From Nitrososphaerales archaeon (GTDB taxonomy: Archaea > Thermoproteota > Nitrososphaeria > Nitrososphaerales > Gagatemarchaeaceae), in the NCBI GenBank assembly GCA_030039515.1, contig JASHVT010000171.1, positions 1-15,841 of the forward strand: a stretch of 15,841 bases of DNA, given 5' to 3'. A program made the translations under genes and the position numbers. Shown here one piece after another: positions 13,661 to 15,841 of the stretch (position 1 is its first letter; each line of letters begins with the position of its first letter). The notes beneath the pieces are model-generated. The model ran no database searches, was not told the origin of the DNA, and was given only the letters and a program-made list of their open reading frames with translations.

Positions 13661-14353
13661 TCAGTCGCTGCGCGTGAGGGCTTCGTAGCCGCCGTCGTCC
13701 CTGAGCTTGTAGACCGTGATCGGCTTGAACGTGAATATCCCGACCTCCACGACCCCGGGGACAGACTTCAGCTTCTGCTCGAGCGCGCGCGGGTCGTCGA
13801 CGGGCTCGAACATAGTGTCGAGGATCACGTTGCCGTTCTCCGTGAAGTATGGATAGCCCTTCGGGAGCAGGCGCTCCTCAGGCACGCCGCCAAGCTTCGA
13901 GAGCCTGACCTTGGCGCTCTCCCTCGCCACTGGCGCGACCTCTATCGGAACCCTCACTCCGTCCTCGCAGAGCCTCCTGGCGAACTTCTTCTCCGCTGCC
14001 ACTATCGCGATCTCCTTGGCGCCGCTCATCACGATTTTCTCCTTCAGGAGGGCGCCGCCTCCTCCCTTGACGAGGTTGAGCCCCGCGTCTATCTGGTCCG
14101 CGCCGTCGACGGCGAGGTCCACGGAACCGCGAAAGGACACGAGCGGCACCCCGCACCTGGCCGCGACGAGCTCTATCTGCGAGGACGTGGCGACTCCCCC
14201 GACCTTCTTCGAGCCTGCGATGAGCAGCGGTGAGAGCTCTTCAAGCAGGGCGGCGACCGTCGAGCCGCTTCCCAGCCCTATCGTGGCCGAGCTCCCGATC
14301 TTCTTCGAGACGTCCTTGGCGACGCCCTTCAGGGCTTGCCTCTGGGAGTCCAT
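13661..14353 (-). CDS. rpiA: Ribose-5-phosphate isomerase A
   Basis: The enzyme interconverts ribose 5-phosphate and ribulose 5-phosphate, supplying ribose for nucleotides where the oxidative pentose pathway is absent. The product of 230 residues shows the family motifs: GLGSGSTVAALLEEL (27-41), ATSSQIE, the active-site DLAVDGADQID (about 79-89), KGGGGALLKEKIV (95-107), and the C-terminal ENGNVILD and PGVVEVGIF. Length is normal. The ATG overlaps the stop of the upstream coiled-coil gene by one base (TGATG), so the two are coupled in translation and presumably share the promoter at 15051-15058. Confidence 0.97.
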   Translation of the reverse strand: MDSQRQALKGVAKDVSKKIGSSATIGLGSGSTVAALLEELSPLLIAGSKKVGGVATSSQIELVAARCGVPLVSFRGSVDLAVDGADQIDAGLNLVKGGGGALLKEKIVMSGAKEIAIVAAEKKFARRLCEDGVRVPIEVAPVARESAKVRLSKLGGVPEERLLPKGYPYFTENGNVILDTMFEPVDDPRALEQKLKSVPGVVEVGIFTFKPITVYKLRDDGGYEALTRSD

Positions 14354-15024
14354 CAGTTCTCCTGTTGCTTCTTCTCCAGGTCTATCTGCTCGAGCTGGCT
14401 GACGGCGTCCATGACCTCGTCGCGCAGCTGCTTGATCCTCTTCTCCGACTCGCTGAGCTCAGGCTTGGCCCTCTTCTCCACGGCCTTCTCGAGGTCGGTC
14501 ACCCTGTCCCTCTTGGGCTCGGCTGCGCCCTTGGGGGCCTCAGGCTCCGGCTGGGCAACCACGCCCAGCTTCTGCTTGGCTGCGTCCAGCCTCGCCTCGA
14601 TGTTCGAGACCTTCTGCTCGAAGAGCGTCATGAGCTCGTTCCTCAGGCCCTCGAGCTCCGCCACCTCGACGACCAGCTCGACGTCCTCGAGCCTCGTCTG
14701 GAGCCCCTTGATCTGTTCGCTGTACCTCTTGGATATCATCTCCCTCTCCTCCCGGGTTATCTTCCCCTCGCTCTCGGCCTCGTAGAGCTTCATCAGGGCG
14801 GAGGAGAGGAGGTCCCTCTCGACCATCACCGTGCGCATCTCCCGCTTCGACTTCTCCAGCTCGGCCGAGGAGACGGTGGTGACGACGGCCCTCCCGCCCG
14901 GCTCCCTCGCGGCTACGACCACCTCCTTCGGCTTGGGCCTTGAATAGAACACGAAATAGACGACGACCCCGCCCGCCGCCACGCCGACCGCGCCGGAGAC
15001 GACGGCAGTCAGGAGGTCGAACAT
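14353..15024 (-). CDS. Membrane-anchored coiled-coil protein of unknown function
   Basis: No enzyme family was recognised. The 223-residue product starts with a single hydrophobic segment (FDLLTAVVSGAVGVAAGGVVVYFVFY, about 2-27) followed by a basic SRPKPK, so the protein is probably anchored at the N-terminus with the bulk in the cytoplasm. A long helical, charged region follows, with heptad-like spacing through KREMRTVMVERDLLSSALMKLYEAESEGKITREEREMISKRYSEQIKGLQTRLEDVELVVEVAELE and onward to about 150. Then comes a Pro/Ala/Lys-rich linker (QPEPEAPKGAAEPKRD) and a second helical tail. The core KxxYxxxxxxGKIxxEEReMIxxRY resembles a short-coil motif often seen in archaeal hypothetical proteins. 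GTG 15027 is an equally possible start. The gene is coupled to rpiA; no functional link is evident. Confidence 0.8.
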   Translation of the reverse strand: MFDLLTAVVSGAVGVAAGGVVVYFVFYSRPKPKEVVVAAREPGGRAVVTTVSSAELEKSKREMRTVMVERDLLSSALMKLYEAESEGKITREEREMISKRYSEQIKGLQTRLEDVELVVEVAELEGLRNELMTLFEQKVSNIEARLDAAKQKLGVVAQPEPEAPKGAAEPKRDRVTDLEKAVEKRAKPELSESEKRIKQLRDEVMDAVSQLEQIDLEKKQQEN

Positions 15025-15050
15025 CACTGCGCCCGCTTGGCCCGCTTCGG

Positions 15051-15058
15051 TATTAAAG
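15051..15058 (-). promoter_or_regulatory. TATA-like box of the coiled-coil-rpiA operon
   Basis: The minus strand reads ACCTTTAATACCG. The centre is 27-30 bases from GTG 15027 and ATG 15024, again leaderless-type spacing, and does not decide between the two codons. Confidence 0.5.
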
Positions 15059-15078
15059 GTAGATTAGCGGAGGCGGCT

Positions 15079-15297
15079 TCAGCTCGGAGGAGGCGATATG
15101 ATGATGATGTTGTCGCCCCTGACTATCAGGGTCCCGAGGGAGTTGGGCTTCCCGTCGGTCGTGACCTCCTCGGCGCTCTCTAAGGATAGGTTCATGTGCT
15201 GGTCGAAGCCCTGCAGCGTGCCCCGTATCACCTTCCCTCCCTTGAGCTTGATCAGGACCACCTTGCCCACGCTCTCCTCCAAGGTCTTGACGGCCAT
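15079..15297 (-). CDS. Lsm/Sm-like archaeal RNA-binding protein
   Basis: Sm-like archaeal proteins form heptameric rings that bind U-rich RNA. The 72-residue product is a single Sm fold: an N-terminal helix (VKTLEESVG), the Sm1 motif with VVLIKLKGGKVIRGTLQGFDQHMNLSLESAEEV (G-D-x-x-M-N-L variant FDQHMNL), and the Sm2 motif IVRGDNIIIISP. There is no C-terminal extension. ATG 15297 is chosen because the Sm helix starts directly after it; TTG 15309 would add four residues. The likely box at 15341-15350 implies a leader of about 20 bases for this gene. Confidence 0.95.
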   Translation of the reverse strand: MAVKTLEESVGKVVLIKLKGGKVIRGTLQGFDQHMNLSLESAEEVTTDGKPNSLGTLIVRGDNIIIISPPPS

Positions 15298-15340
15298 GTC
15301 TACGGACAAGTGAATCGCTTCATGAAGACGTGCCGAACGG

Positions 15341-15350
15341 ATTTATTTAA
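15341..15350. promoter_or_regulatory. Shared bidirectional TATA block between Lsm and PUA genes
   Basis: ATTTATTTAA is the only strong A/T box between the two divergent genes. On the plus strand its centre lies 28 bases from TTG 15373. On the minus strand CCTTAAATAAAT points to the Lsm gene, with the predicted transcript start near 15317. Confidence 0.5.
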
Positions 15351-15372
15351 GGAATAATCGGAAGAGACCCGG

Positions 15373-15841
15373 TTGAAGCGCTGGGTGCTCTCCCGGCACG
15401 ACTCGGCCGAGATGATAGGAAAAATCGAGTCGTCGCTCGGGCTTTCGCTGAATCTTCCAAAGTCTGCCCAGGTGAGCTGCGCCGAGCCCGGCGACGGGGT
15501 CGTGTTCGCCTCCCTGGACGGGTTCGAGTTCATCAAGGCGGGCGACGCGTTCATCCCGTTTCTCGGCTCGCAGGCGACGCTCGGGCTCTTCCCCAGTGCG
15601 ACAGTCGACGAGGGAGCGATCAGGTTTCTCCTGAACGGGGCCGACGTCATGAGGCCAGGGATAAGGGCTCTGGACGACTGGGGCGAGGCCGGGAGGGTCG
15701 TCGTCATCAAGGAGGAGGGGAAGGGGAGGTCCATCGCCGTGGGATCCTCCGCCGTCCCGGGAGCGGAGGCGAAGGTGATGTCCAAGGGCGTGTGCCTGAA
15801 GAACCTGCACTACGTCGGGGACAGGTACTGGAGCCTCCACA
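15373..15841 (+). CDS. PUA-domain RNA-binding protein, MCT-1-like (partial, continues past the right edge)
   Basis: The frame is open from TTG 15373 to the edge, giving 156 residues. The N-terminal half (KRWVLSRHDSAEMIGKIESSLGLSLNLPKSAQV) resembles the pre-PUA domain of archaeal homologues of MCT-1, a family of translation-associated RNA-binding proteins. After it come GDGVVFASLDGFEFIKAGDAFIPFLG and the PUA domain, with VDEGAIRFLLNGADVMRPGI, where MRPGI is the hallmark loop, then a strand GRVVVIKEEGKGRSIAVGSSA and AKVMSKGVCLKNLHYVGDRYW. The start is TTG because the only TATA block lies 28 bases upstream. The end is outside the window, but nearly the whole family length appears present. Function in translation or RNA modification is inferred from the family only. 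Confidence 0.87.
   Translation, partial: MKRWVLSRHDSAEMIGKIESSLGLSLNLPKSAQVSCAEPGDGVVFASLDGFEFIKAGDAFIPFLGSQATLGLFPSATVDEGAIRFLLNGADVMRPGIRALDDWGEAGRVVVIKEEGKGRSIAVGSSAVPGAEAKVMSKGVCLKNLHYVGDRYWSLH

Overview
This is a GC-rich archaeal chromosome segment. The gene set is archaeal: MCM and GINS replication proteins, the small clamp-loader subunit RFC, RtcB with archease, a PAC2-family proteasome-assembly-type protein, a PDCD5-like protein, an Lsm/Sm protein, a zinc-type seven-iron ferredoxin and a PUA protein. TATA-like boxes lie about 25-30 bases upstream of many start codons, which points to leaderless transcripts, and TTG and GTG starts are common. The HisRS and ferredoxin styles suggest the Thermoproteota/Thaumarchaeota side of the Archaea. 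That placement is an inference from memory of the families; no search was run.

Layout. (1) 1-4154 is a replication block. GINS and MCM form a minus-strand operon (TAATG overlap), and the clamp-loader gene diverges from it on the plus strand. The MCM gene carries two inteins: a complete 365-residue LAGLIDADG intein (199-1293) inside the Walker B region, and a second one (from 129 to the left edge) only 23 host residues later, cut by the window edge. (2) 4156-5436 is histidyl-tRNA synthetase, directly behind RFC and without a canonical start codon. (3) 5470-8060 holds a lone Lrp/AsnC ligand-binding (RAM) domain, a short-chain-type threonine 3-dehydrogenase and 2-amino-3-ketobutyrate CoA ligase, together a threonine-to-glycine route. 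(4) 8046-8789 is a minus-strand lipoate ligase catalytic domain, divergent from archease and RtcB (8850-10779), the RNA-ligation pair. (5) 10776-11920 is a minus-strand PDCD5-PAC2 operon. (6) 12085-13149 is a free-standing LAGLIDADG homing-endonuclease-like gene with lower GC than its surroundings. (7) 13156-15297 is a minus-strand run: zinc ferredoxin, ribose-5-phosphate isomerase A coupled to a membrane-anchored coiled-coil protein, and an Lsm/Sm protein. (8) From 15373 to the right edge a PUA-domain protein diverges from the Lsm gene, with one TATA block apparently serving both.

Most of the window is dense housekeeping sequence. The unusual content is the mobile splicing and endonuclease material: two closely spaced inteins in the replicative helicase and a separate endonuclease gene about 10 kb away. 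No tRNA, rRNA, CRISPR array or insertion sequence was seen. There is no gene-free stretch longer than 300 bases; the largest gaps are 6699-6866 and 11921-12084, which hold only promoter-like sequence as far as can be seen.
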